A DNA stretch of 64,000 bases from Chloroflexota bacterium (GTDB taxonomy: Bacteria; Chloroflexota; Dormibacteria; Dormibacterales; Dormibacteraceae), in assembly GCA_005881275.1 (NCBI GenBank), contig VBEF01000036.1, forward strand, positions 42,504 through 106,503, in the 5' to 3' direction. Positions 27,592-36,583 of the stretch are shown here, piece by piece; position 1 is the first letter of the stretch; every line of letters starts with the position of its first letter. The notes under the pieces are model-generated. The model ran no database searches. It was not told the DNA's origin and worked only from the letters and a program-made list of their open reading frames with translations. Made by a program: the position numbers and the translations under genes.

Positions 27592-29973
27592 ATGATCCGC
27601 GTCGAGGGCCTGCGCAAAAGCTTTGGCGAGGTCAGGGCAGTCGCCGGGGTGGACCTGCACGTCGAGCAGGGTGAGATTCTTGTGCTTCTCGGACAGAACG
27701 GCGCCGGCAAGTCCACGACGCTCAGATGCCTCGGCGGCATCCTCCGTCCAGATAGCGGCCTGGTCGAGCTGGACGGGCTGCGGCTGCCAGAGCACCTTGA
27801 TTCGATTCGGGCTCGGCTTGGCGTGGTGCCTGACCAGTCGCGGCTCTATGGTCGCAACACGGCGCCGGAGTACCTCGACCACTTCGGATTCCTGTACGCC
27901 GTCCCCAGGGAACTTCGCGGCAAACGCATCGCAGCATTGCTCGAACGATTTGAGCTCGCGGACCGCAAGACCACGGTCCTCGCCGCGTACTCCCGCGGCA
28001 TGGCGCAGAAGGTGGCGCTGATCAGGGCCACGCTTCACGATCCCGACTGGATCTTCTGCGATGAGCCGACCGCCGGGCTCGACCCGGTGGCGGCGGCGGA
28101 CATGCGCAGGTATCTCGACGAGCAGAAGCAACGCGGTGCGGCCCTGATCGTGACAACGCACGTTCTCAGCGAAGCGGAGCTGATGGCTGACCGCATCGCC
28201 ATCATGCGGCGCGGGGTCGTGGTGACCCATGGAAGTCCGGAAGAGCTGCGCCAGCAGGTCGGGAAAGGCAGGCAATTCATCGCTCGTCTCGCCCGTCCTC
28301 TCGCCAAGGCAGAGCCGGTGGCGCGCTGGCTGAGCGAGCAAGCACTCGATCACAGCTTTGACGGCGATCGCCTGCACTACACACTGCCCTGGCCGACGCC
28401 CGCCGCGGAACGGGCGGATTTCGCGGCTCGGCTTCAGGGCCTGCTCGCGGAGCACGGTGCGCCGTTCCACGAGCTCGAGGAGGACGAGACGACGCTGGAG
28501 TCGGTGTACCTGAAAGCGATGGCTGCGCCGGCCGCCGAGGCGCATTCCGAGCCAACGCGTTCTGCTCTGGTCACCTCAGGCATCCGCGCGCCACGAATGT
28601 TCGCGTCGCTTTCGAACCAGGGCAGGCTCCTGCGCCACGCGCTTCCTTTCTATGTGAGCTCCTGGTGGCGTCGCGGGGATCTCAGCTGGGTCGGCTACCT
28701 CAACGCGTTTGTGCTGCTCCTGGTCGTCGCGACATCGCTTTTCGGTCAGCTGCCCGGCGTCGCCGGTCAGGTGGCCCAGCACTTAGCGGGCGGCAATGCC
28801 TTGCAGGCAGGCTTGCTGCTGCCTCTATTTTTTCTGTCGTTCGCACTTCTCGAATCGATCAAGAGCTCGATCGGCATCTGGTGGGAGAAAGCCCAGGGCT
28901 CGCTCGAGGTGTTGCTTTACACGCCGGTCGACGATCCTTCCATCATCTGGCTCGAGGTGCTGCCGGGCGCGATCGTCAGCACCGTATGGGTGACCTTGTG
29001 GACCGCGGCCGGGCTGGCGCTTCTCAGCCTGTTCGGCGAAGCCGCGCCGTGGGATCTGCTCCCCGTCTTCGGCTTTGTCGCGGCGGTCACCTCCTACTGG
29101 GCCGCGATGGGCCGGATGCTCGGCTTCATGCTGTTCCCGCGCGAGGGTGCGGCCGGCGGCGCCTGGTCGTTCTTGCTCTCGCCCGTTTCGGCGGCGGTGG
29201 CCGATCTGCCTCTGGCCCTGTTCGTCTTCCGGTCGCCGCTGGCGCTCGTCTCGTTGCTGCTTCCCATCACAGCCTGCGTCGCCCTCACGATCCTGTGCGG
29301 CGGGACCTTCGATCGCGAAAGGCTCATGGAGACCGGACTGGCACGGACCCGGCGCAAACGATCGTGGCTGCCGGTCGGGGTGATTCGCCGGAACGCCGCC
29401 GCGGTCGTCGCGGGCGTCGTCCTGGCCGTGGCGGCGGCCGGCATCTCGGGCGCCATCAGCGCGAATGAGCACTGGCACTCCTGGGCGGACGTGCGAGCGG
29501 CTGCGAGCGGGGTGGCGATCGATCCAACGCCAGTAGCCGTGGTCAGCCACGACGCGCCTGCCCAGGCGAATGGGGTGACTGTCGCTGCTGCGGGGCTGTC
29601 CGGGATCGTCGCGACGCTCGCCCTGATGCTGATTCTGGTCATCCTCAGCTTCGCTGCGTTCTTTCTGCTCGGCTTTCCGGCGTTGGCCGCCCTGCTGGTC
29701 GGCGCCGCGGTTTGGGGAGTGCAGCTTGGCTTCGGATCCGCGGGCCCGCTGCAGCTCTGGCTGGCCGGTGCCGGCGGTATCGCCCTGCTTGCGCTGGCCC
29801 TCAACACGGGCGCCGCGCTGCCGATTTACTGGTCACTCGTGTTCGGATCTGGCCGCCGCCTTGATCGGCTGCGAGAAGCGTGGTCGAACTATTGGGCCCT
29901 GTTCCGCGGCCTGGTCATCCCGATCTGTGCCCTCTTTGGGTTGGTGGTCTTCCGCCTTCTTGTGGAGGGCTAG
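27592..29973 (+). CDS. ABC transporter with ATPase and permease fused in one chain
   Basis: A 793-residue protein. Residues 1-230 form an ATPase: Walker A GQNGAGKST, signature YSRGMAQKVALIRA, Walker B WIFCDEPTAGLD, switch TTHVLSEAE. Residues 230-365 form a soluble linker. From about 365 about ten membrane segments follow in two blocks (LNAFVLLLVVATSLFG... and later AAVVAGVVLAVAAAGISG...). NatA/NatB-type subunits are normally separate, so this is a covalent half-transporter. The substrate is unknown. The ATG is 22 bases after darA with no clear Shine-Dalgarno. Confidence 0.87.
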   Translation: MIRVEGLRKSFGEVRAVAGVDLHVEQGEILVLLGQNGAGKSTTLRCLGGILRPDSGLVELDGLRLPEHLDSIRARLGVVPDQSRLYGRNTAPEYLDHFGFLYAVPRELRGKRIAALLERFELADRKTTVLAAYSRGMAQKVALIRATLHDPDWIFCDEPTAGLDPVAAADMRRYLDEQKQRGAALIVTTHVLSEAELMADRIAIMRRGVVVTHGSPEELRQQVGKGRQFIARLARPLAKAEPVARWLSEQALDHSFDGDRLHYTLPWPTPAAERADFAARLQGLLAEHGAPFHELEEDETTLESVYLKAMAAPAAEAHSEPTRSALVTSGIRAPRMFASLSNQGRLLRHALPFYVSSWWRRGDLSWVGYLNAFVLLLVVATSLFGQLPGVAGQVAQHLAGGNALQAGLLLPLFFLSFALLESIKSSIGIWWEKAQGSLEVLLYTPVDDPSIIWLEVLPGAIVSTVWVTLWTAAGLALLSLFGEAAPWDLLPVFGFVAAVTSYWAAMGRMLGFMLFPREGAAGGAWSFLLSPVSAAVADLPLALFVFRSPLALVSLLLPITACVALTILCGGTFDRERLMETGLARTRRKRSWLPVGVIRRNAAAVVAGVVLAVAAAGISGAISANEHWHSWADVRAAASGVAIDPTPVAVVSHDAPAQANGVTVAAAGLSGIVATLALMLILVILSFAAFFLLGFPALAALLVGAAVWGVQLGFGSAGPLQLWLAGAGGIALLALALNTGAALPIYWSLVFGSGRRLDRLREAWSNYWALFRGLVIPICALFGLVVFRLLVEG

Positions 29974-29987
29974 CTGTGAGTGAGCGC

Positions 29988-31118
29988 TTAGAGATCGAGG
30001 GCTTGGGCGACGAGCTCGCGGTGGTAAGTGGCGTCGCCGAGCGTCACCTCTGACGACTTGGCGCGCTTGAAGTAGAGGTGCATATCGTGCTCCCAGGTAA
30101 AGCCGATCCCGCCGTGCACCTGGATCCCATCGCCGGCGACCTTGCGGTACGCGTCCGAAACGTAAGCCTTGGCCATGGACGACGCAAGCGACCGGTCAGG
30201 CGCGTCGGCGTCGACCGCCCACGCCGCATAGTAAGTCGCCGATCTGCCACTTTCGGAGAGCACGAGCATGTCCGCGAGCTTGTGCGACACGGCTTGGTAG
30301 ATGCCGATCGGTTTTCCGAACTGATGACGGGTCTTCGCATAATCGGTGGACGTCTCGAGGACTTTCTGGATGCCCCCGACCATCTCCGCGCACAGCGCGG
30401 CGGTCGCCCATTCGAGACCGCGCTTCAGCTGCGGCCAAGCCTTGTCCGCCGTGCCCATGACCGCGTCTCCGTCGAGCTCCACGCCGTCGAACCGGACTTC
30501 GCTCCAACGCCGCGTCATGTCGAGGGTCTCGAGCGGCTTGACGGTCATGCCTTTCGGCTTGCCCCTGACCAGGAAGAGCGTGATCCCTTCCTCGCCAGTT
30601 CCGCGGCTGCGCGCCACCACGACCGTGTAATCGGCCACATCGGCTTCTGGCACGAAGAGCTTCACGCCGTCCAGCTGCCAGCCGCCGCCCTTCTTGTGCG
30701 CGCCCAGTGCGATGCTGTCCGCGTCCCACCGGCCTGACGGCTCGGTGAAGGCAAGAGTGGCCTTCGCGGATCCGGATGCGATGGCGCCCAGCGCATCCTT
30801 TTTCTGGGCCTCGGTACCGGCTTCGATGAGGACGGGGACGGCGAGTCCCATGGTCGAGAAGAAGGGTCCGGGCAGCAGGGCGCGCCCGGCTTCTTCGAGC
30901 ACGACGATGAGATCGAGGAAGGTGCCGACGCCGCCGTACTCCTCAGGGATGCCCAGCGCCGTCCAGCCCAGGTCAGAGATTTTCTTCCAGAGTGCGGCGT
31001 CGTAGCCGTCGGCGCTCTCCATCACCCTGCGCACGACCTTTGGACCGCATTCCTTGGCCAGGAACCCGCGCGCCGAGCGGCGCAGCATTTCCTGCTCTTC
31101 CGAAAACGCGAAATCCAC
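29988..31118 (-). CDS. Acyl-CoA dehydrogenase
   Basis: A 376-residue FAD enzyme. MDFAFSEEQEMLRRSARGFL, the flavin/substrate region TLAFTEPSGRWDADS, MTRRWSEVRFDGVELDGD and RHQFGKPIGIYQAVSHKLADM are typical. The C-terminus IHGG-type VHGGIGFTWEHDMHLYFKRAK fits the group similar to medium-chain or cholesterol side-chain (FadE) dehydrogenases; the catalytic base is not certain. It starts at GTG 31118, 6 nt after TAGACT. Confidence 0.93.
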   Translation of the reverse strand: MDFAFSEEQEMLRRSARGFLAKECGPKVVRRVMESADGYDAALWKKISDLGWTALGIPEEYGGVGTFLDLIVVLEEAGRALLPGPFFSTMGLAVPVLIEAGTEAQKKDALGAIASGSAKATLAFTEPSGRWDADSIALGAHKKGGGWQLDGVKLFVPEADVADYTVVVARSRGTGEEGITLFLVRGKPKGMTVKPLETLDMTRRWSEVRFDGVELDGDAVMGTADKAWPQLKRGLEWATAALCAEMVGGIQKVLETSTDYAKTRHQFGKPIGIYQAVSHKLADMLVLSESGRSATYYAAWAVDADAPDRSLASSMAKAYVSDAYRKVAGDGIQVHGGIGFTWEHDMHLYFKRAKSSEVTLGDATYHRELVAQALDL

Positions 31119-31124
31119 GGACCG

Positions 31125-31130
31125 AGTCTA
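31125..31130 (-). promoter_or_regulatory. -10 box of the first acyl-CoA dehydrogenase
   Basis: TAGACT lies 6 nt before GTG 31118 with no Shine-Dalgarno, implying a leaderless mRNA. The box overlaps the stop codon of the preceding gene. Confidence 0.5.
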
Positions 31131-31796
31131 AGTTGTGGGTGGAGTCGACTCGTGCGGCGGAAGCTCCGGCCTCTCGTCTTCCTGATGCGCCGGCAGCTCA
31201 GGCTCGTCTTCCGGCGCTGACCCATTTTCGGCGGCGGAGCTGTTGGGCGTCGGGGTCACCGCGACGGGCTGCACGGCTGACGGCGGCGGCGCGATCGCGG
31301 GGATCTTGCGCTCCGGCGGGGCGGATGGCGGCAGGACGGCCCGGCGATAAAAGACCAGCAGACCGAAGAATCCGACCAGGAGGGAAGCGATCGCAAACCC
31401 GGCGCCAAACCCCATGCCCGTGTTCTCAGCGACCGTCAGTGGCCGCTGCAGGCCGGGGGCGCAGGGCTGAGGCGGCACCGGGCAGGTGCCGCCGATGGCC
31501 TGCTGCAGGGGCAGCGAGAACATCGACAGAAGCCCGTAGACGATTGCGAGTCCGGCGACGAAGTACAGGCCTGAGGTGATCGTGCGTCCCGCGTCGCGCA
31601 GCAGGGCGCAGGCGCCCAGCGCCAGGGCCGCGACCCCGAAAGGGATGGCCACCACCGCAACGCGGCTCGTCGTGCCGCCGAAAGCAAACGGAAGGACGCC
31701 CGCGCTTGCTGCCAAGGCAGCGGCCAGCCAAAAGGCCCAGATCATCTGCCGGTCTCGCCGAGGGGCTTCGTTCACGTGCGGAATTCTGTCCTGCAT
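31128..31796 (-). CDS. Four-helix membrane protein with Pro/Glu-rich tail
   Basis: A 222-residue protein. Four hydrophobic segments lie at about residues 18-40, 46-66, 73-92 and 128-150, with a short loop GGTCPVPPQPCAPGLQ holding two cysteines between the third and fourth. The C-terminal 70 residues are Pro/Glu-rich and probably disordered (EDEPELPAHQEDERPELPP). No family recognised. It lies between the DHA2 pump and the acyl-CoA dehydrogenase on the same strand. Confidence 0.65.
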   Translation of the reverse strand: MQDRIPHVNEAPRRDRQMIWAFWLAAALAASAGVLPFAFGGTTSRVAVVAIPFGVAALALGACALLRDAGRTITSGLYFVAGLAIVYGLLSMFSLPLQQAIGGTCPVPPQPCAPGLQRPLTVAENTGMGFGAGFAIASLLVGFFGLLVFYRRAVLPPSAPPERKIPAIAPPPSAVQPVAVTPTPNSSAAENGSAPEDEPELPAHQEDERPELPPHESTPPTT

Positions 31797-31819
31797 GGCC
31801 CCCGCAAGACAAGCAAATA

Positions 31820-33430
31820 TCAGATCAGAGCGCTTTCTTCAGGCTCCACCAATGCATTTTGACCGCGCCGTCCGGCCGTCACGTGCGCGGTTTGGCGAAG
31901 CGGCACCTCCCGAATGAACAGCGTCGCGACGAAGCTGATCGCGATGATCGGCAAGCCCGCGAGGAAGACGGGATGGAGCGCGTCGGCCAGACCGTGCCTG
32001 ATTCCCGCCGCGATCGCGGGTGGCAGCTTGGCGAGCAGCGACGGATCGAAGATCGCGGTCGCAGCCGCGCCGCTGTCCGATGAATGAAGTCTTTGCAGGG
32101 CCGAAGCCGGCAGGTATTTCGCCATCGAGCTCTGCATCCCCTGGGTCAGGATCGTGCCGAGGATCGCGAGCCCGATCGCTGCCCCCATCGACCGGGAAAG
32201 CTGCGTCGCCGAAGTCGCCACCGCCAGGTCTTCCCGGCTGACGGAGTTCTGCACGACGAGCGTGTACGTCTGCATCGTGACGCCAAGACCGAGGCCGATG
32301 AGGATCATCGCCACGATGACGGATTGATTGGTCGTCTCGATGGTGAAGTTGGCGAGCATGTAGTAACCCGCGCCCATCGACAAGAGACCGCCGAGAAGTG
32401 GGACCTTGTATCGCCCGGTGCGAGAGATGAACCAGCCACTCGCAACGCTGGTCACGATCATCGACACCAGCATCGGGACGAGGATCGCGCCCGAGTTCGT
32501 GACGCTGTTGCCGATCACGCCCTGGACGAAGACCGGAAGAAAGAAGATGGCCCCGAACATCGACATCGCGACGCCGACGCTGGCGATGTTTGAGAACGTG
32601 AAGATGCTGCTCTTGAACAGGTGCAGCGGAAGGACTGGCTCAGGCGCGTGCGTCTCGACCCACGCGAAAGCGCCGAGCAGCAACGCGGCAGCGCCGTAGA
32701 GGCCGACGATCTGCCATGACATCCAGGGGTACTGCACGCCGCCCCAGACCGTCGCCAGCAGCGCACAGGTGATTCCCGCCGATAGCGTCACGCTTCCCCA
32801 GACGTCGATCGCGTGCTTGCGCCGCGGATTGGGTACGTGCATGAACAGACCGACGACGACCAGCGTCACAAGAGCCACCGGAAGGTTGACGAAGAACAGC
32901 CATCGCCATGAGAAGTGCTCGGTGATGAATCCGCCCGCTGCGGGACCGACGATCGACGCGAGCCCGAAAGAGGCGCCGAGCATGCCCTGGTACTTGCCGC
33001 GTTCGCGCGGCGAGATGATGTCGCCGATGATCGCCTGCGAGAGGGGCATGATGAAGCCCATTCCGGCGCCCTGCACGAAGCGCGCGAAGACGAGGAACCA
33101 GAAGTTCGGCGCCATTCCGGACAGGGCAGAGCCCACGGCGAAAACGACGATGCCTGTCATGTAGAGCGGCTTGCGCCCATAGATGTCGGAGAGCTTGCCC
33201 GCGACCGGCACGACGATTGTGGACGCGAGCATCGCCGAGATGGGGATCCAGCTGTAGTCCGCAAGCCCGCCCAGCTCCGCGACGATGGTCGGCAGCGCCG
33301 GCGCGACCAGGGTCATGTTGAGAGATGCAACCAGCGAGCCGAGCATCAAGCCGGCGAAGACCGCCATGACTCCGCGGTCGAGGCCCGTCTTCGCGCCTGC
33401 GCCGGCCGCCTTCGAGGCGACAGCGGTCAC
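31820..33430 (-). CDS. MFS drug exporter, DHA2 (EmrB/QacA) family
   Basis: A 536-residue, probably fourteen-helix proton antiporter. It contains LVASLNMTLVAPALPTIVAEL (motif D1), GKLSDIYGRKPLYMTGIV (motif A), FVQGAGMGFIMPLSQAIIGD and GASFGLASIVGPAAGGFIT (motif C). The ORF track's 33565 start includes shadow sequence; GTG 33430 lies 7 nt after TAGATT. The gene probably exports hydrophobic drugs or lipids. Confidence 0.92.
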   Translation of the reverse strand: MTAVASKAAGAGAKTGLDRGVMAVFAGLMLGSLVASLNMTLVAPALPTIVAELGGLADYSWIPISAMLASTIVVPVAGKLSDIYGRKPLYMTGIVVFAVGSALSGMAPNFWFLVFARFVQGAGMGFIMPLSQAIIGDIISPRERGKYQGMLGASFGLASIVGPAAGGFITEHFSWRWLFFVNLPVALVTLVVVGLFMHVPNPRRKHAIDVWGSVTLSAGITCALLATVWGGVQYPWMSWQIVGLYGAAALLLGAFAWVETHAPEPVLPLHLFKSSIFTFSNIASVGVAMSMFGAIFFLPVFVQGVIGNSVTNSGAILVPMLVSMIVTSVASGWFISRTGRYKVPLLGGLLSMGAGYYMLANFTIETTNQSVIVAMILIGLGLGVTMQTYTLVVQNSVSREDLAVATSATQLSRSMGAAIGLAILGTILTQGMQSSMAKYLPASALQRLHSSDSGAAATAIFDPSLLAKLPPAIAAGIRHGLADALHPVFLAGLPIIAISFVATLFIREVPLRQTAHVTAGRRGQNALVEPEESALI

Positions 33431-33437
33431 CGGACCT

Positions 33438-33443
33438 AATCTA
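33438..33443 (-). promoter_or_regulatory. -10 box of the DHA2 exporter
   Basis: TAGATT lies 7 nt before GTG 33430, a textbook leaderless spacing; the box overlaps the stop codon of the upstream acyl-CoA dehydrogenase gene. Confidence 0.55.
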
Positions 33444-34583
33444 CCGAGATCGCGGGAGACCGAGGACCCTTTCGGCCAGGATGTTGCGTAAAACTTCCGA
33501 GGTCCCGGCCTCGATCGTGTTGGCCCGCGAGCGCAAGAACTGGTACTTCCAACCGTCCCCGTCACCGACCTGCGATCCCGGCCCGCCGATGTCCATCGCC
33601 GTCTCCGTCATCCGCTGGTTCAGCTCGGACCACATGAGCTTGAGGATGGAACCCTCGGGGCCGGGAATGCCGCTGCGTTTGGCCGCCGTCACCGCGCGGT
33701 AGCCGTTGAGCTGCAGGGCGCGCGCTTCGATCGTGTGCTGGGCGATCTTCTGCCTGACGAGCCGGTCCGAGCCGCGTCCGAGCTTGCGCGCACGCTCCGC
33801 GAGCTCGGAAGCCGTGATCTGAGCGCGCGTCGCGAGCGCGAGACCAAGGGTGCCGCGCTCGTGGAGCAGCGTGGTCATCGCGACGGCCCATCCGCCCCCA
33901 GCCTCGCCCAGGATCTGCGATTTGGGCACCATCACGTCCTTGAAGAAGATCTCGTTGAACTCGGCGTCGCCCGTGATCTGGACCAGGGGCCGGACCTCTA
34001 TGCCGGGGCTCTCCATGTCGACCAGGAGATAGGTCAGGCCTTCCCGCGGGTTGGCTTCCTTGCGTTCGCGGACGAGGAGCATGCACCACTTCGCGACATG
34101 GGCAAGCGTCGTCCAGACCTTCTGTCCGTTGACGACGTAGTGGTCGCCCTTGTCCTCTGCCCGGGTCTGCAGCCCTGAAAGGTCGCTTCCGGCGTTGGGT
34201 TCGCTGAAGCCCTGACACCAGATCTCTGCCGCCGACAGCAACGGAGCCAGATATCGCTTCTTTTGCTCGTCGGTGCCATGCGCGATAACCACCGGCCCGC
34301 CCATGCCGAGGCCGATGACGTTTATCGGGTCTGGAGCATGGGCCGTGATCATCTCGTCGTTGAAGATCAGCTGGTCCATGAAGCCGCCGCCGCGCCCGCC
34401 GTACTCCTTCGGCCAGGTGATCCCGACGTAGCCCGCTTCATAGAGCTTTTTCTGCCAGGCGCGCCGCGTGTCGATGAATTCCTTCATGTCGGTCGAGCCG
34501 TCTTCAAGCGGCGCGTTTGCCTTCAGCCAGGCCCGCACCTCGTCACGAAACGCCTTCTCCGACTCGCTCAGATCGAAATCCAC
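33441..34583 (-). CDS. Acyl-CoA dehydrogenase
   Basis: A 380-residue FAD enzyme of the FadE type. DFDLSESEKAFRDEVRAWL, WCQGFSEPNAGSDLSGLQT (flavin-binding), VNGQKVWTTLAHVAKWC and TIEAGTSEVLRNILAERVLGLPR are intact. It is distinct from the paralogue at 30 kb, the two having different N-termini and C-termini. It starts at GTG 34583, 6 nt after TAAGGT. It probably oxidises fatty acyl-CoAs or a branched substrate. Confidence 0.95.
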   Translation of the reverse strand: MDFDLSESEKAFRDEVRAWLKANAPLEDGSTDMKEFIDTRRAWQKKLYEAGYVGITWPKEYGGRGGGFMDQLIFNDEMITAHAPDPINVIGLGMGGPVVIAHGTDEQKKRYLAPLLSAAEIWCQGFSEPNAGSDLSGLQTRAEDKGDHYVVNGQKVWTTLAHVAKWCMLLVRERKEANPREGLTYLLVDMESPGIEVRPLVQITGDAEFNEIFFKDVMVPKSQILGEAGGGWAVAMTTLLHERGTLGLALATRAQITASELAERARKLGRGSDRLVRQKIAQHTIEARALQLNGYRAVTAAKRSGIPGPEGSILKLMWSELNQRMTETAMDIGGPGSQVGDGDGWKYQFLRSRANTIEAGTSEVLRNILAERVLGLPRSR

Positions 34584-34589
34584 GCTGAT

Positions 34590-34595
34590 ACCTTA
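34590..34595 (-). promoter_or_regulatory. -10 box of the second acyl-CoA dehydrogenase
   Basis: TAAGGT lies 6 nt before GTG 34583 with no ribosome binding site between, consistent with a leaderless transcript. Confidence 0.5.
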
Positions 34596-34643
34596 CCCTC
34601 GGAAGAACGCCGGACCGCCACGTAAAGCTCGTGTAAGGCGCCG

Positions 34644-35552
34644 TCAGGCGACGGCCGGCATCAACTCTTTCGCCACCAGCTCCAGCGCGTCCCCGTCGTC
34701 GAGTAGGAAGTGCTGGAGCATGAACAGGTCGATCCCCAGCCGGGCGAACTCTCGCATGCGCTCCGCGATCTGCTCGGGCGTACCCACCAGCCATGCATCC
34801 TTTCGGTTTTCGAGCACTTCCTCGGGGGTCATCCCGTTCAGGTCGTCGATCACCTCGCTGACCTGGGCTGCCCGTTCGAGCAACTCTTTCCTGTTGCGGC
34901 CGATGAGGAAGCTGGTCATCACGGAGTGGCGAATGCTGGTCGGGTCACGTCCCGCGTCACGGCAGAGCTGCTCGAGCAAATCGCGTCGCTGCCGGTAACC
35001 GTCGGCGTCGAGCTTGGAGTAATTCCATTCCGAAGCTTCACGCGCTACGAGGGGAAGCGTTCGCTTCAAGCCTTTGCCGCCGAGCAGAATAGGGATCGGG
35101 TTGCGTACGGGCTTGGGGTTCGACTTGCTCCAGGTCTCGCGAATCACCTTGATGCCGGCCTCCAGCATGTCGAAGCGCTGTCTTTCCGTATAAAAGGGAA
35201 TCCCAAATTCTCGGTGCTCATGTTCGTTCCATCCGGCGCCGACCCCGAGGATGAGTCGCCCGGTCGCGACGATGTCGACCGCCGCCGCCATGCGGGCGAG
35301 CAGAGCGGGTGGGCGAAACGTCATCGGGCTGACCATCGGGCCGATTTCGATGTTCTTCGTCCACTCGGCCGCGAGCGCGAGCGAGATCCAGCACTCGATG
35401 CAGTCCAGGTCGGGGCGCCCATTCAGCGATACGAAATGGTCGCTGCGCCGAAGCGAGGCGAACCCCAGGCGGTCGGTGTCCTGGCAGATCCTGCGCCAGC
35501 GGTCCCAGCTCAGACCCTCCTGGCCCTCGATCATGATCCCGACCCGCGCCAT
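34644..35552 (-). CDS. Luciferase-like (LLM) flavin/F420-dependent oxidoreductase
   Basis: A 302-residue TIM-barrel protein. RVGIMIEGQEGLSWDRWRRI, RSDHFVSLNGRPDLDCIECW, IGPMVSPMTFRPPALLARMAA and LILGVGAGWNEHEHREFGIPF are typical of the LLM class, in which many actinobacterial members use F420. The substrate is unknown. The ATG overlaps the stop of the PHP gene (TGATG). The F420 genes at 55-58 kb support F420 use. Confidence 0.88.
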   Translation of the reverse strand: MARVGIMIEGQEGLSWDRWRRICQDTDRLGFASLRRSDHFVSLNGRPDLDCIECWISLALAAEWTKNIEIGPMVSPMTFRPPALLARMAAAVDIVATGRLILGVGAGWNEHEHREFGIPFYTERQRFDMLEAGIKVIRETWSKSNPKPVRNPIPILLGGKGLKRTLPLVAREASEWNYSKLDADGYRQRRDLLEQLCRDAGRDPTSIRHSVMTSFLIGRNRKELLERAAQVSEVIDDLNGMTPEEVLENRKDAWLVGTPEQIAERMREFARLGIDLFMLQHFLLDDGDALELVAKELMPAVA

Positions 35553-36583
35553 CAGCGAGTCATCGTAAGTTCATCGGGCGATCGGAAGTTGAGGATGCGG
35601 TCTCGCGCGATTCCCGCCCGCCGCGCCATCCACAGCGCCATCGGCACGTAAGCAAACTCCGCGGGCGCGTGCGCGTCGGCGTCGATCGCAAAGTTGCATC
35701 CGTACTCGTAGGCAAGACGCGCCATCTCTGGCGAAAGGTCCATACGCGCCGGGTCGCAGTCGATCTCCAGAGCAACGCCGCGCTTGGCGGCTTCCCGGAA
35801 CACCAGCTCGAAGTCGTACGACGCACCCTCCCGCGAGCCTGGCCGGCGGCCAGTCGGATGGCCGATCACATCGACGTGCGGATGGGAGACCGCGCGCATC
35901 ATGCGTTCGGTCATGGCGGCGGGCTCCTGACGCAGCTTCACGTGCGGCGAGGCGATAACGACGTCAAGGATCTCCAGCACAGCGTCCGGGAGGTCGAGTG
36001 AGCCGTCCTCCAGGATGTCGACCTCGATGCCCTGCAGCAGGGTCATCCCATCGACCTGGCTTTGCACATCGGCCATCTCCCTCGACTGCGCGACCAGCCG
36101 TTCCGCGTTGAGGCCATGCACCACCGTGATGCGGGGCGAGTGGTCGGTGATGCCCAGGTAGCTATAGCCAAGCGCCTGCGCGCCTCGCGCCATCTCGAGC
36201 ATGGTCGCCCGGCCGTCGCTCCAGTTCGTGTGGGAATGGATATCGCCCCGGTAGTCGTCGAAGTCGAGGTCGGACTCGTCCCCTCGCTCAGGCTGCTTCG
36301 ACAGCTCGCGCAGGCGGTTCAGATAACGGCTCGCCCCGGTCTGGATCACATCGGACAGCACCCTGGCGATGCCTTCGCCGACGCCTTCGATCGAGGTCAG
36401 CTTCTCGGCGCGATGGAGCTCGGCCAGGTCGGGCCGCTGAAGCGCGAGCGACCAGGCGGCCGCGGAGAACGCCTTGGCACGAAACCGCTCCTTGGGGTCC
36501 TGGCTGCGCCGAAGCCGAAGCTGGCTGACCCGATCGCCGAGCTGGTCGACTCTCTGCTCGTCGAGCTGGGCGAGGACCCCCAT
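35552..36583 (-). CDS. HhH plus PHP-domain protein (PolX-like without polymerase core)
   Basis: A 343-residue protein. The first 110 residues resemble the N-terminal 8-kDa/HhH region of PolX (FRAKAFSAAAWSLALQRPDL, LTSIEGVGEGIARVL). The rest is a PHP phosphoesterase with metal ligands in DIHSHTNWSDG, GITDHS, GIEVDIL, SPHVKL, GHPTGRR and DADAHAP. The polymerase palm between these parts in PolX is missing. The only plausible start is ATG 36583, which puts its first 63 bases antisense to folE. The likely function is a nucleotide or DNA-end phosphoesterase. Confidence 0.78.
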   Translation of the reverse strand: MGVLAQLDEQRVDQLGDRVSQLRLRRSQDPKERFRAKAFSAAAWSLALQRPDLAELHRAEKLTSIEGVGEGIARVLSDVIQTGASRYLNRLRELSKQPERGDESDLDFDDYRGDIHSHTNWSDGRATMLEMARGAQALGYSYLGITDHSPRITVVHGLNAERLVAQSREMADVQSQVDGMTLLQGIEVDILEDGSLDLPDAVLEILDVVIASPHVKLRQEPAAMTERMMRAVSHPHVDVIGHPTGRRPGSREGASYDFELVFREAAKRGVALEIDCDPARMDLSPEMARLAYEYGCNFAIDADAHAPAEFAYVPMALWMARRAGIARDRILNFRSPDELTMTR

